Assembly (NCBI GenBank): GCA_963920635.1
Contig: OY987298.1
Location: forward strand, 148,588,257-148,652,256
DNA length: 64,000 nucleotides
Direction: 5' to 3'
Source: Pseudeuparius sepicola
Taxonomy: Eukaryota; Arthropoda; Insecta; Coleoptera; Anthribidae
Both the position numbers and the translations under genes were made by a program. Under the pieces are notes generated by a model that was given only the letters and a program-made list of their open reading frames with translations, was not told the origin of the DNA and ran no database searches. Shown here piece after piece: positions 1 through 10,914 of the stretch. The stretch's first letter is position 1. Each line of letters opens with the position of its first letter.

Positions 1-232
1 TGTTGACAACAACAAAAATATTTACAAAACAATTTATTTCATTTTTGGAAGTTTATATCCATTAGGATAATATCTTTTCAATATTCATTTCAATACCCCG
101 ACGAAGGCCAAAAATATGGCCGAAAGCTTGGTTCATTGTAAAGAGTAAATAACACATGATTGCTGAAATACCCGTTATTTTACTTCATTGATATATAAAT
201 ACAGCTGTTATTAAAGAAGATCTATTATTATA
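1..232. other. No recognised feature
   Basis: AT-rich sequence without a convincing reading frame. It ends at the TA dinucleotide that precedes the inverted-repeat element starting at 233. I see no gene here. Confidence 0.5.
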
Positions 233-490
233 ATGGAAGTATCATTAATACATACTCTCCAAAAAAGTAGTAAATATGGTGGAAATTTCTTTTTTACGTC
301 GTTTGTAGAAAAATTGTAAATAAAAAAATAATATTTACTTAATTTTTGATTTACAATTTTTCTATTTTTAATTTTTGATTTACAATTTTTCTACAAACGA
401 CGTAAAAAAGAAATTTTCCACCATATTTACTACTTTTTTGGCCATTTTTACACCTATAAATTGGAGAGTATGTATTAATGATACTTCCAT
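233..490. mobile_element. Foldback MITE with TA target duplication
   Basis: The two ends are inverted copies of one sequence. The left arm reads ATGGAAGTATCATTAATAC and the right arm ends GATACTTCCAT. The arms run inward about 100 bp through a shared CCACCATATTTACTAC segment. TA dinucleotides at 231-232 and 491-492 form the likely target duplication. There is no coding capacity. A TA-targeting non-autonomous DNA transposon (Tc1/mariner-like) is the simplest reading; the superfamily is inferred from the target site only. Confidence 0.75.
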
Positions 491-739
491 TAGTTAATTC
501 CCTGAAGAAGCTCTCAATCAGAGCGAAAGCTTGGCAATAACAAATTTGGTAATGATATTATACATTAACGACTCTCTGGCTGGAAAACCTGTTATTTAGT
601 ACCATCTATAAAAATTACATTACATCAGCTGTTACCTTTTAATTTTGTTGAGAAAGGTCCAATAATTTAAATTATTTTTCTTGAAATTGGCAGTAAAGTG
701 TCCCAAAATCGTCATTAAAAGCTCAGAAATTGGCGTTAA

Positions 740-1078
740 GAGGGGGTTGCCGACAGCGAAAGTGACGTTAGATTTCGTATTTTTTTAAGTTGTATAGCAT
801 AAAATCTAATAACATTTTACCTGGCAAAAATTTAGTAAAAAACATCTCTGTCTTCATTTTAATCATAAGATCTTAAAAGCATATGCACTGGAATTAATTT
901 TTTTCCCAAGGTTTTCATAACCTATAAAATAAAACACTGCTTGTAAGATCTTATGATAAAAATGAAGACAGAGACGTTTGTGATAAATTTTTGCCAGGTA
1001 AAATGTTATTAGATTTTATGCTATACAACTTAAAACAATACGAAATCTAACGGCACTTTCGCTGTCGGCAACCCCCTC
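740..1078. mobile_element. TTAA-flanked foldback MITE, complete copy
   Basis: The element begins GAGGGGGTTGCCGACAGC and ends with the reverse complement, with TTAA immediately outside both ends (736-739 and 1079-1082). The inverted arms extend nearly the whole length, meeting near CCCAAGGTTTTCATAACC. Truncated relatives lie at 15428-15693 and 24897-25150. TTAA duplication is the hallmark of piggyBac-type transposases, so this is probably a piggyBac-mobilised MITE, although the terminal bases do not match canonical piggyBac ends. Confidence 0.8.
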
Positions 1079-1082
1079 TTAA

Positions 1083-1466
1083 AGTAGCCCATTATTGTAT
1101 GATTTTTTCAATAAGTAGGCTTTGGCAAGATGTAAACATCAAACGTCAGATGCGGATCCATCGCGGGTCAAAAGTGACCAAATATTCAAAACCCGGCCAC
1201 AAAAGGCCCATTTAACTTTTCGTACACATTGCGAAATTGTTACCTATACCAGCGCAATCTTTCAGTGTAAATATTTTAGTAGGTTTGAATATCAAGAGAT
1301 TTGCTGTGGAGGCTGCACAACAGGCAGCAGTCTTATCTTACTTGACCTAGGTAGAGCGATCATCAAAGTCAAGCAACGCCGCACGCAGTTGGTTCATGAA
1401 CAGGTGATCCCTTATGATTATTTTCTTGCCTAAAACTTTTTTTTTCCGATTTCAAAAAAAATATAG
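1083..1466. other. Unassigned segment with an unexplained ORF
   Basis: A plus-strand open frame of 103 codons (1122-1433) contains several Cys and His residues, but I recognise no family, splice sites or paralogue in the window. It lies between two foldback repeats and may be a fragment of a transposon gene. I do not call it a gene. Confidence 0.2.
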
Positions 1467-1588
1467 TATGTACCTCGGCACTGAAGTTCTTTTTATGACT
1501 CATGTGGTTTATTTGCCTCAGCCAGAGGCCTCGGCAACTAAATTCCACATGAGTCATAAAAAGTTGAACTTCAGTGCCTTGGTACATA
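1467..1588. repeat. Short foldback (hairpin) repeat
   Basis: The arms TATGTACCTCGGCACTGAAG and its inverted counterpart ending at 1588 pair over roughly 40 bp around a loop of about 40 bp. There is no coding potential. A small MITE or the remnant of one is likely. Confidence 0.6.
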
Positions 1589-2201
1589 AATAACTATTTT
1601 ATTTGTGGGTTGTCATTTTGTAAAGGAATAAATTACTTTTCAATTCTTTATTAATGGTAGTATACAATTTAGTATTTTCACAAGTCAGCATATAAATTAG
1701 GTCAACATATGAATTAACACGGTAATTAGCTACTGATATACATACATAAAAATAACAATAAGAACAGTAGCATTAGCCTTATAGACAATTACTAAAATTA
1801 AGAAAATTACTCACACAAAAACTTTTTTTAATGCTTACATTAATCAGAAGTTTAAAATGTAATATTTTTGGACTACAGATGTAATAGGATTAAAAAGTCA
1901 ATACACAGAGATAAGTCTACCAAATCACAAATAAAATCGGAATCATGAATAGGATTACAAAAACAGTCTATCTATTCAGCAAAAAAATCAAAGAATTCAC
2001 TGGTATTGTAAAATACATTGTCAGTGAGTAGCCTCTTTACTTCTCTTTAGAGGGTTAGGGAGAACATTAAAAACTTAAGTCCAACAAAGTCAGGGGTGTG
2101 TTTATATTAATATGTTTTCAGTAATTCCAGAGCACTCTTAATACAGTATAACTTTCATAAAAATCCAGCATTTTAAAATGGACCACACAGTGGTGCTGTT
2201 A
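1589..2201. other. Non-coding AT-rich stretch
   Basis: No long reading frame, repeat or RNA gene recognised. Confidence 0.5.
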
Positions 2202-3071
2202 TCATTCAACTGTTTTGAGAGGATTCCATGGCACACGTACTTGCCAGAAGCCTTTAGAATTCTTCTTTTTCTCATCTTTGACACCGTCCTGGATTTTCAT
2301 TTTGAAAATGGTAGGAAGATGAAAAGAAGCTCTTTTTGAAGGCCTTTCAAACAAAAGAAACTTCAGGCGATTATCTCCAAAAATAAAGATTTTATTGATT
2401 TGTTAAAGTTTAAAAGTAGACATCTGTATTTCCTGAAATATTCGTCCTAAAAAATTCCTTAACGTTTTTAGGCATAGTAGAGATATCCATTTTTCTTGAT
2501 GTAAACAATTTCGTTGATATGACAACCAACTTTGTTTTTTTAAACATGATATGTTTTTCGTTTCATTTTTGGAAAGACCTTCTGATTATGGATAGGTTAG
2601 TAAAAAATTTTAATGAGGAAAATATTGAGAATAAATTTACTTCCCTAAAAATCACTGCGTTCATATAAAACTTGAATAAAAATTAAAATAATAATGATAA
2701 ATTTCACAAAAATCTAAGGCAATGACCTTCTTGCCTCTCCAATAATAGCTCTCAGTTCTTCCAAATTTAGTGACCTAGATTTGTAGACAACATTCTAGAC
2801 ATTGACATTTCATTTCCATGGCTAATTTGATAAGAACTGAATTAATGAAGTTTGAAAACATTGATTTAACTTTTAATCTAAAGTAACTTTGCCATTTACT
2901 GAAAAACTAATGTACTACGTTTTATTAGGCATTAAAGCCTCAGATTTGTTGTATTTAGTAGTAAAAAGCTACACAATATTATTTACTTACCGATAACTCA
3001 TTGTCCGACAAAGAATTTGTGCTACTAGTTTCTGGATAATAATTTCTGCGCATCACAGTTAACTTAGGCAT
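2202..3071 (-). CDS. Candidate small multi-exon gene (speculative)
   Basis: Three short segments look like exons read right to left. At 3071-2991 an ATG opens 27 codons that end exactly at a strong donor, GTAAGTAA. At 2774-2727 a stretch follows an acceptor-like ATCTAG; its helical frame starts SLNLEELRAIIGEAR. At 2343-2202 an open frame follows a pyrimidine-rich tract ending GAAAG; it is rich in Lys/Arg and ends with TGA. The second and third join in phase 2, but the first ends in phase 0, so the three do not form one model without a missing exon or frame change. I recognise no domain. The GTAAGT exon aligns with decayed sequence at the same place upstream of other A-type copies (near 5.4, 17.9 and 39.9 kb), so it may be the surviving 5' exon of an A-type gene whose finger exon lies left of the window. 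Confidence 0.22.
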
Positions 3072-3557
3072 AGTTTACTACTCTATAATCTCTAATAGCA
3101 AATAAACTACTAAACACATTTCTAAAACCCAAAAAAATAGCAGAATGTAAAATAGTAAATACTTTTAGCAGTCATAAAAAATTAAACTTTGTGCACTTAA
3201 TATAAAAAGAGGTAATTGGATTAACGTATCAATTTGAGAGAGTTAAGTTGAAGATTTTTTAAAGCCTTCTTACCTTACAAAACTTTATTATTTAAAAAAG
3301 TATGACCGGTTTCGTGAACCACAATATGTTCACATATCAGACACGTGCAAACACTAGAAGGTAAAATAGTTTAATGAATAACAAGAACCCAAGATTACCT
3401 TGAAACATTGCAAAAAATATATCACTCCTCCAAAGTCACATCACATTTTTAATCTGCAATATCGTGTTCTTAACCTCAAAAATAGACTGCACCGTCACGA
3501 AGGTAAAAAAAATTCACGTGAAAAACACAAATATGTACTTTCGTATCATTCTTTTAT
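3072..3557. other. A-type 3' flank
   Basis: Sequence downstream of the zinc-finger exon at 3558. An AATAAA (minus strand) at 3553-3558 overlaps the end of the stop codon and another lies at 3294-3299; either could be its poly(A) signal. Nothing else recognised. Confidence 0.4.
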
Positions 3558-4503
3558 TTATGCTGATGACCCATGTATGGTGGAACAACTTCGTGTCTCA
3601 TGTTCTGTGAAACGTCTCTTGTCAAATGAACCATATGAACATTTGGAGCAGCTGAACTTTACAACATTAACATCCTGATGAACATTTGCTTGGTGTGCCT
3701 TCAGGGAATAACGAGATTTACATGCAAATGGGCACTTTTTGCATTTGAAAATAGAGAGCCCCTCATGCACTGCCTTTTCATGTCGAGTGACATCAATTTT
3801 TTGCGTTGCACTATACGAACATTTTGAGCAGCGGATCTTCTCAACATCCTGATGAACATTTGCTAGGTGCGCTTTAAGCAAATGATGAGATTTACATGCA
3901 AACAGACACTTTTTGCATTTGTAAATAGAGAGCCCCTCATGCACTGCCATTTCATGGTTGGCGACATCCATTTTTCTCGTTGCAGTATACGAACATTTTG
4001 AGCAGCTAAACTTCACAAGTTCAACATTCCGATGAACGTTTGCTTGGTGTAGCTTAAGTGAATAATGAGATTTGCATTCAAATGGGCACTTTTTGCATTT
4101 GTAAAGAGAGAGACCCTCATGAGTGGTTACATTACTTTTATAATTTGAACTAAATGAACATTTTGAGCAGCCGAACTTTAAAACTTCGACATCCTGGTGA
4201 ACATTTGTTTGGTGTACCTTAAGTAAATGATGAGATTCACCTTCAAATAAGCACTTTCTGCATTTGAAAATAGAAGTCCCCTCATGCATTGCCTTCTCGT
4301 AATCAGTGACAGCTATTTTTTGGAATGAGGGCTCCTCAGAGAGGGCAAGATTCGTTGGAACATCACCACCATGTGGCCCTCTTTCGCGATCCACTAACTT
4401 TCCTCTCACCAATGAACTGTACTTGACAATATCAAAGTCCTGATCTGCATCCTCATGTCCTACTCTTATGGTCTGAGTGATGTTGTAAGAGTCAAATTCA
4501 AAT
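3558..4503 (-). CDS. A-type C2H2 zinc-finger terminal exon, 8 fingers
   Basis: A probable nucleic-acid-binding nuclear protein segment of 314 residues. It is read from a CTTTCAG acceptor (AG at 4505-4504) with TACTAAT branch point upstream, in phase 2. The apparent ATG at 4541 lies in the intron. The exon opens with the acidic FEFD motif. A first degenerate finger follows (SSLVRGKLVD, both Cys lost), then eight C-x2-C-x12-H fingers in pairs. Finger 2 has lost its last His through a 15-bp deletion (TTHEGLSLYK). The final finger ends HETRSC, so Cys may replace the last His. The stop overlaps an AATAAA. The family is certain; target and partner domain are unknown. Confidence 0.88.
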
Positions 4504-5640
4504 CTGAAAGAATGAAAATTAGTAATCAAAAATAAAAGCACACTTAAAAACGATAAACTGCTATGTGAAATAACAGCAAGTCTAAATTACTAAGTAATTA
4601 CCACGATAAGAAATAAACATAGGAAGAATGTTCACAGACATGTGAATTTATTTTATTCCTAATATCTCAGAAAATTGCATTCTTGATAAGCACCTCCTGT
4701 ACCGTTTCAAACTATACTTATCAAAATTTAAATTTGTTTTTTTTGTACGATAGTGGTTCAAAAATATGAAAGTGGCTCAAGATTAAAGCAATTTTTAAAA
4801 TATTAAAAAACGTTATTAACACAAGTTGTTTAGAACTAAGGGAAGGTGTCAAAAATGTAGTTTCAACATTTTGTCTGTCCTCTCTGAGTATAACAGAAGA
4901 CGGGAGAGGTACTGCAGAGGTGACTTATTATAGCAAAACATGGGCATTTACTGGCAAAGATGAATTTCCCTTAATTAGGAATTAGATATAAATATAAAAA
5001 ATTCTCATGTTTTGTATCCATTTAAAAATTAATAACATATCACAATGTTTTCAACTAATTTTAATTAACCATGAATTATATCTAGATGGCATTGTGGTCA
5101 AAAGAAAAGTTTCATTGACAGGATCTTAGCCCTTAACAAATATATTTAAAAGACATTGGTTTTCAAGATACCTATCACACTTTTCATAATTAGGTAGGTA
5201 CTCATAATGTTAACTTGTTAAATACAACGTATTTTTATTTTAAAATATAAATATTAGGTGCAAAATAAAAGAAAAAACAGCGTTCGGAATATTAAAAAAG
5301 TATCATTACCAATTTGTTGTTTATTAAATAAATTTCAAACAACACAAATAAATATGATTAATGAAATATAATAGTCAAATAGAGCTAGTCTATAATCTCT
5401 AATGGTAATAAATAAACTACTGAACATATTTCTAAAACAAAAATCTACTTAGAATATATTTTCCTCTCTTAATAAAACATTGCTTTATGCAGTTTAATAT
5501 AAAAATAGGTATTTTTTTATAATTTTTTTCATTTATCTTGACCCTGATGGTGAAACAAATTTATGTCTCAAATTTTCATGTTTTTTTCCTTTTGTCAAAT
5601 GAACTATATGAACATTTCGATCAGCTGGACTTTACGTCAA
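4504..5640. other. A-type conserved intron/intergenic block
   Basis: This sequence recurs beside nearly every A-type exon (6910-7500, 13754-14690, 17101-18290, 23675-24630, 26176-27420, 39330-40060), with the order TACTAAT branch point, AAGTGGCTCAAG and TCTATAATCTCTAA. At 5590-5640 it passes into eroded finger sequence belonging to the preceding exon. No open exon is visible; the position equivalent to the 2991-3071 donor is decayed. Confidence 0.6.
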
Positions 5641-5747
5641 CATTCTGATGAACATTTGCTTGGTGTACCTTAAGCAAATGATGAGATTTGCATTCAAATG
5701 AGCACTTTCTGCAGTTGTAAAGGGTGATTCCTTCATGCACTGTGTTC
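5641..5747 (-). pseudogene. Out-of-frame tail of the 5748-6909 exon
   Basis: Recognisable A-type finger sequence (HEG linker, C-x2-C, KSHH helix, VHQ linker) continues past the stop of the neighbouring exon, but in another frame. An 8-bp deletion at about 5749-5751 moved it out of frame. It is probably untranslated. Confidence 0.75.
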
Positions 5748-6909
5748 TCATGGATCTCTTTTTCGCGTTGCACTATATGAACATTTGGAGCAGCTGAACT
5801 TCACAACTTCAACATCCTGATGGACATCTGCTTGGTGTAGCTTAAGCAAATTTTCAGATTTACTTTCAAATGAGCATTTTCTGCATTTGTAAGGAGTGAT
5901 TCCTTCATGCACTGCGATCTCATGGCGAGTAATATCTATTTTTTGGGTTGCACTATATGAACATTTGGAGCAGCTGGACTTTACAACTTCAACATACTGA
6001 TGAGCATTTGCTTGGTGTACCTTAAATGAATTATGAGATTTGCATTCAATTGGACACTTCTTGCATTTGTAACGAGTGATTCCTTCATGCATTGTGTTCT
6101 CATGGCGAGTGACATCTCTTTTTCGCGTTGTACTATATAAACATTTTGAGCAGCTGAACTTCACACGATCAATATCCCGATGAACATTTGCTTGGTGTAC
6201 CTTAAGTGAATAATGATATTTTGATTCAAATGGACACTTTTTACATTTGATAGGAGAGAACCCCTCGTGCATTGTCTTCTCATGGCGGGTGAGATTTGAT
6301 TTTTGTGTTGCACTATATGAGCATTTTGAGCAGCTGAACTTTACAATATCAACATCCTTATGAACATTTGCTTGGTGTGTTTTAAGTGAATGATGAGATT
6401 TGCATTCAAATGGACACTTTCTGCATTTGAAAAGAGAGATTCCCTCATGCACTGCCTTCTCATGATAGGTGACATGTATTTTTCGTATTGAACTATATGA
6501 ACATTTTGAGCAGCTGAACTTTACAACGTCCACATTCTGATGAACATTTGCTTGGTGTACCTTAAGTGATTCACAAGATTTGCATTCAAATAAGCACTTT
6601 CCGCATTTGAAAATAGAAGTCCCCTCATGCATTGCCTTCTCGTAATCAGTGACAGCTATTTTTTGGAATGAGGGCTCCTCAGGGAGGGCAAGATTCGTTG
6701 GAACATCACCACCATGTGGTCCTTTTTCGGGATCCACTAACTTCCCTCTCACCAATGAACTGTACTTGACAATATCAAAGTCCCGATGTGCATCTTCATG
6801 TCCTACTGGTTGATGGTCTGTCCACATTTGCTTGCCGAATGAACCATTTGAACATGATGGATTGCGTAGATGCTCTGATGTTTCTTGAGTGTCAGGGTCA
6901 AATTCAAAT
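5748..6909 (-). CDS. A-type zinc-finger exon, 9 fingers, frameshift-truncated
   Basis: 386 residues read in phase 2 from a TTTCAG acceptor (AG 6911-6910). The true open frame extends 27 codons above the first ATG (6827). It opens FEFDPDTQETSEH, then a degenerate SSLVRGKLVD finger, then nine complete C2H2 fingers in constant/variable pairs. The tenth stops after RKRDP. Other copies read CATGG CGAGTGAC ATCTC on the plus strand; here the eight bases CGAGTGAC are missing, giving a frameshift and TGA. The branch point TACTAA lies only about 8 bases from the AG because about 10 bases are missing, so splicing may be weak. It may be a recent loss-of-function copy or a shortened isoform. Confidence 0.82.
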
Positions 6910-7500
6910 CTGAAATTTAGTAATTAAAATTAAAGCACACTTAAAACGATAAACTGCTATGTGAAATAATAACAAGTCTAAATTACTAAGTAGGTACTAG
7001 GATAAGAAATAAAAAATCACATTGGTAGTATTATTTGTTTACTAGTGTTTAAAACTTCTGTTAATGACATCACTACTTCCAAACCATTTTTTTTATTCAT
7101 TACAACAGTGTCGGTCATAAATTTGCACAGAAATGTGAATTTCTGTGCAATAATAATAATATTTCAGAAAATTGCGTTCTCATAAAATATGAAAGTGGCC
7201 CAAGAGTAAAACTATTTTCCGTAATGTTAAAAACAGTATTATACAAGTTGTTTGCAATTATTGAGGGAAGGAGTCAAAAATGTGGTTTCAGAATTTTTCC
7301 CCTCTTCTCTGAGTATAACAGAAAACTGGATACTGCAGGGGCAAAGATGAATTTTCCTTACTTAGAAATTAGAAATTCAATTCTTCCCATTTTTTCTATC
7401 CGTTTAAAAATTAATATCATAACACAATTTTTTCAACAAGCTTTAATTAAACATGAATTAGACGGGATCTTTGCCCTAAACAACTCAACGTTTTAATGGT
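6910..7500. other. A-type conserved intron/intergenic block
   Basis: Paralogue of the 4504-5640 block, shortened. The ORF at 7224-7496 on the plus strand has near-matches at 24067 and around 14140 that are differently interrupted, so it is duplicated non-coding sequence. Confidence 0.55.
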
Positions 7501-7960
7501 CACATTTGACCTCCATTTCACATACTTTCCAGTCTAACAAGGCAGATTGCTAAGGTTCCATATTATAATAAGAAAATAATGCGCCCTATCGACGGTAGTC
7601 TGTTCAATGAAAGTGAATCGCAGCTCAGCAGCCGTCGGCTTTGGAAGAATGAAGGTATTCTGTATACATGCACCATCTATTAATAAGGTGAACAAAATTC
7701 GATATACGTATATGTTACTTGCCACATGCCGAGCAGCCTTTTATTGTCGTATGCTGTATTTTCTGTGGTGAAAGGTTCGACTGGTATTATGCTCGTAAAT
7801 GTTCTTGTACCATGTGAAACTTTCAATACTTAGGCTTAATGCCTTCTACAAAAAAAAAAACAGCAATCAGCAACCTTTTAATGCATATACAATGCATAGA
7901 GTAAGATTTTTTCAATAACTGGGCTCTTGTATAGCCAGCTGCTCGATGTTATGTCTACCA
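7501..7960 (-). other. B-type 3' UTR / downstream flank
   Basis: This segment recurs downstream of each B-type exon or relic (20700-21615 interrupted, 31560-31909, 41200-41761) with shared landmarks GCAGCCGTCGGCTTTG, ATGCACCATCTATTA and CTTGTACCATG. At 7700-7720 it preserves the empty TA site into which the 20943-21301 element inserted in the paralogue. The small minus-strand frame at 7534-7725 is part of this flank and not a gene. Confidence 0.6.
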
Positions 7961-9305
7961 TTACGTAGGTTTGGGTCCCTTGTCATTTTTTAAGATGCTG
8001 TGAACTTTCGATGAATGCACCTTTAAATACCTTTTATTGTAAGTAGCATAATCACATTCGGAGCATTGAAAAGGTGCAACAGAAGTGTCACTATGAACCT
8101 TAGCTTGGTGCGCATTAATCAAGTACTTGGTATTAGATTTGAATGGGCACTTCTTACAACTATACTTAAAAATTCCATTGTGAACTCTCAACTTATGCTT
8201 ATTTACGTCTGCTAGACTGTAGGATGTATAATTGCAGTTAGCACATTTAAACGGAGTAACAGAAATGTTCCCATGAACCTTAGCTTGGTGCCCATGGAAT
8301 GTGCTCTTCTCATTAGATTTGAATGAGCACTTTTCACAACTATGCTTAAAAATTCCTTCATGAACTTTCAACTCATGCATATTTAGGTTGCTTCGCCTGT
8401 AGGATGTATAATTACATTTAGCACATTTGAAGGGTGCAACAGAAGTGTCACTATGAATGTCAGCTTGGTGCGTATAAAGTGACCTCTTGTCATTAGCTTT
8501 GAATGAGCACTTTTTACAACTAAACTTAAGAATACCATTATGAACTCCCGCCTCATGCCTATTTACGTCTGTTCGTACGTAGGATGTATAATTACATTTA
8601 GCACATTTAAAAGGAGTAACAGAAATGTTCCCATGAACCTTAGCTTGGTGCGCATTGAGTGTCCTCTTGTCATTAGTTTTGAATGAGCACTTTTCACAAC
8701 TATACTTAAGAATTCCTTCATGAACTTTTAACTCATGCTTATTTAGGTTTCCTCGGCTGTAGCAAGTATAATTGCATTTAGCACATTTAAATTGAGTAAC
8801 AGAAATATCCCCATGAACCTTAGCTTGGTGGGTATAGAGTGACCTTTTGTCATCGGTTTTGAATGAGCACTTTTCACAACGACTATACTTATTAATAATT
8901 CCTTCATGAACTTTTGACTCATGCCTTTTTACACTTCTTGTATAGTAGGAAGTATAATCGCAACTGGAGCATTTGAATGGTGCAACTGAAGTGTCGCCAT
9001 GAATCTCAGCTTGGTGTTTATTAAATGTGTCCTTGTTGTTACGTTTGAACGGACACTTGACGCAATTATACTTAAAAACTTTCTCTTGCTCCATGGGACT
9101 TGTACTGTCTGCCTGCAGTGCACTGTCATCAATAGAATATTCACAAAACTGAGGAGACAATGGGTGATTCTTTGCCTCGTGTGCTACAACATCCGTTTTT
9201 CTTGTAGAAGTCAATTGGCAATTGGACCACTTGTATTCCTCAACTATGGGATGAATTTTCCTTTGGTGTTCAATAAGACTGTTTGATGTGTCCAAATCCA
9301 AATCC
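7961..9305 (-). CDS. B-type C2H2 zinc-finger terminal exon, 12 fingers
   Basis: 447 residues in phase 2 from a TTATTTCAG acceptor (AG 9307-9306). It opens DLDLDTSNSLIEHQ, an acidic leader. A degenerate finger (WSNCQLTSTRKTD, first Cys lost) and a Ser/Asp-rich spacer follow. Then come 12 intact fingers alternating a near-constant type (CEKCSFKTNDKR) with a variable type (CAKCNYTSY). The spacers are VHGDISVTPF and VHEGILKYS. The C-terminus ILKNDKGPKPT is shared with 31910-33092 and 41762-43106. A nuclear polydactyl DNA- or RNA-binding protein segment is likely. The partner exon is not visible. Confidence 0.9.
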
Positions 9306-9767
9306 CTGAAATAAAAAAAATATTGTAAGTACTGTAGAGTAGGCTGGACCGAAAACACTTATTTATACGATTTTGGGGGGGTAGTCAAGAAAAGTTGTCT
9401 TACCGGCAAGAAAAACTACCTAAAAAAGTTGGGCCCCATAAAATAAAATTTAGCCGCCGCCCTCCTCCCATGAAGGGGTGATTTTTTAAAAATAAAAAAA
9501 TTCCGATTGGAGTATTTACCAAAACATTGCATTGGCTCTACGGAATACAGAAAAAAAAATTGAAAGTCAAATTTTGAATTTTAGCCACGCCCCTGTGTGC
9601 TTAAATATTCTCGCAAGCCTAAAAAACCTACTTATTTCAGTAGGTCAGTTAAGATAACAAAATAAAAAACTATTTTTAAAAATTTATTCTAACAGTTACA
9701 CAGAGACATGCTACAGATCAGGCAGAACTAGTTACAATATTTTAGGTTCAAAGCATAAATATATAGA
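9306..9767 (-). other. B-type upstream intron block
   Basis: Homologous to the sequence just upstream of the B exon at 31910-33092 and to the left part of each unit in the 33.2-38.1 kb array (shared ACCAAAACATTGCATT-like and AGATCAGGCAGAAC landmarks). No exon seen. Confidence 0.6.
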
Positions 9768-9828
9768 AAAGTAAAGTAAAGTGAAGTAATGTAAAGTGAA
9801 GTAAAGTAAAGAAAAGTAAAGTTTATTC
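9768..9828. repeat. (AGTAA/GTAAA)n simple repeat, probable LINE tail
   Basis: Tandem AGTAA/AGTAAAG pentamers. They adjoin, on the minus strand, a GAATAAAC signal and a LINE C-terminal fragment at 9934-10430. They are probably the 3' terminal repeat of that LINE copy. Confidence 0.65.
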
Positions 9829-10430
9829 ATACGATAAAATATACAAATACAGTAAAAACATTGTACATCACACACATAAGTACACATATAATACTGATTA
9901 GGTGTAAACAAGTACATATTACATTAAGATAATTCACTTTTTACATAAAAAAATCATCAGTATTATAAAAACACTTGTCACAAAGGAAATTTTTATTTTA
10001 GCTTTAAATACCGAGATAGTATCAGTTTCCTCAGAGCATCTATGTGAAAACAAGGCATGATTGTACACCTTTAATCTGATGTACCTTCGATGTTGTTGGC
10101 CTACAGACAGTCTAGAAAATGATAACTGTATCATATTGCTAAAACGCATATTGTGCCCATGAACATCAGATCTTCTCTCCAACTCAGAAATTTGTTGCCT
10201 GACATAAACTAGAAGCGAATATATGTAAAGGGAGGGCAAAGTTAGTATTTGCAGTTCTTTAAATAAACTTGAACATGGCATTCTGCCAGACTGCACACGA
10301 AACACTCTATCCACACATGAGCCGCAATAGATGAAACCATAAGCCAAAACAGACTGAAATAGACCAAAGTACAGCAGCCTCAGCATTAAGTAAAGAAATA
10401 ATGGGGTCCTTTACACTCAATGATATAGTA
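9829..10430 (-). mobile_element. Non-LTR retrotransposon 3' fragment
   Basis: The minus-strand frame at 9934-10386 (150 codons, open above the ATG) reads like the C-terminal thumb/linker of LINE reverse transcriptases. Segments like LYFGLFQSVLAYGFIYCGS, then CSSLFKELQILTLPSLYIY, match the usual order (YYALFHS-LSYG-WG, LFKELxILxLPSLYI). The AATAAA and pentameric tail at 9768-9828 mark the 3' end. It is 5'-truncated. The clade (Jockey, CR1 or similar) is not resolved. Confidence 0.75.
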
Positions 10431-10489
10431 TTATAAAATGCAAACTTAGCAGACGCTTTAAGTTGATCGTATGAAGTTAGAGAGATTTC

Positions 10490-10914
10490 GCTTGTAGATT
10501 GATTTGAATTTCTGCCAAGGTGAATGGTTTTCCTTTAATTTCCTTATTTTTATTAATAAATTGGAAGTCTTTGGTTTTTATCTGCAATTTTCTGGTAAAA
10601 TATATTAATTTGGTTCATGACTAATTTAGATTTCTTCTTACTTTTGGCAATTCGTTGAAATTTTAAGTGCTTCTTCGGCAGGAATGGCAATAACATATTC
10701 GCTGTTAGTTGCCTTTATTATTGGGTTTATTATGTTTGGTAAACCATGACAAAATTTTCCTTCTGCTTCTTTTGTCATGGAAATTATACATTTGTTTAAG
10801 TGAGGCATAAGTAGATTTTGACACGTATAAGTGTTTTCGATTTTCGGGCATTCTTCGTGTTCGAACTGTTGTTGGCCTGAGCCAAGTTTTTGAAAGTGAA
10901 GATTTTTGGAAGTG
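10490..10914 (-). mobile_element. Env-like relic, diverged single copy
   Basis: Clearly homologous to part of the unit repeated at 33.2-38.1 kb (shared GGTTTTCCTTTAATTTCC and CATATTCGCTGTTAGTTGCC). It lies between two LINE fragments. The frame is broken. Identity rests on the array copies, which resemble insect retroviral envelope ectodomain; it cannot make a protein. Confidence 0.5.

Noticed and set aside
1122..1433. 103-codon plus-strand ORF as a transposase domain
   Set aside because: Cys and His spacing does not match a family I know, and it has no second copy in the window.
4504..4541. Hydrophobic N-termini such as MLLFLITNLHYF as signal peptides or membrane anchors
   Set aside because: This sequence is the branch point and pyrimidine tract of the intron read as protein. 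It lies upstream of the conserved AG and is not coding.
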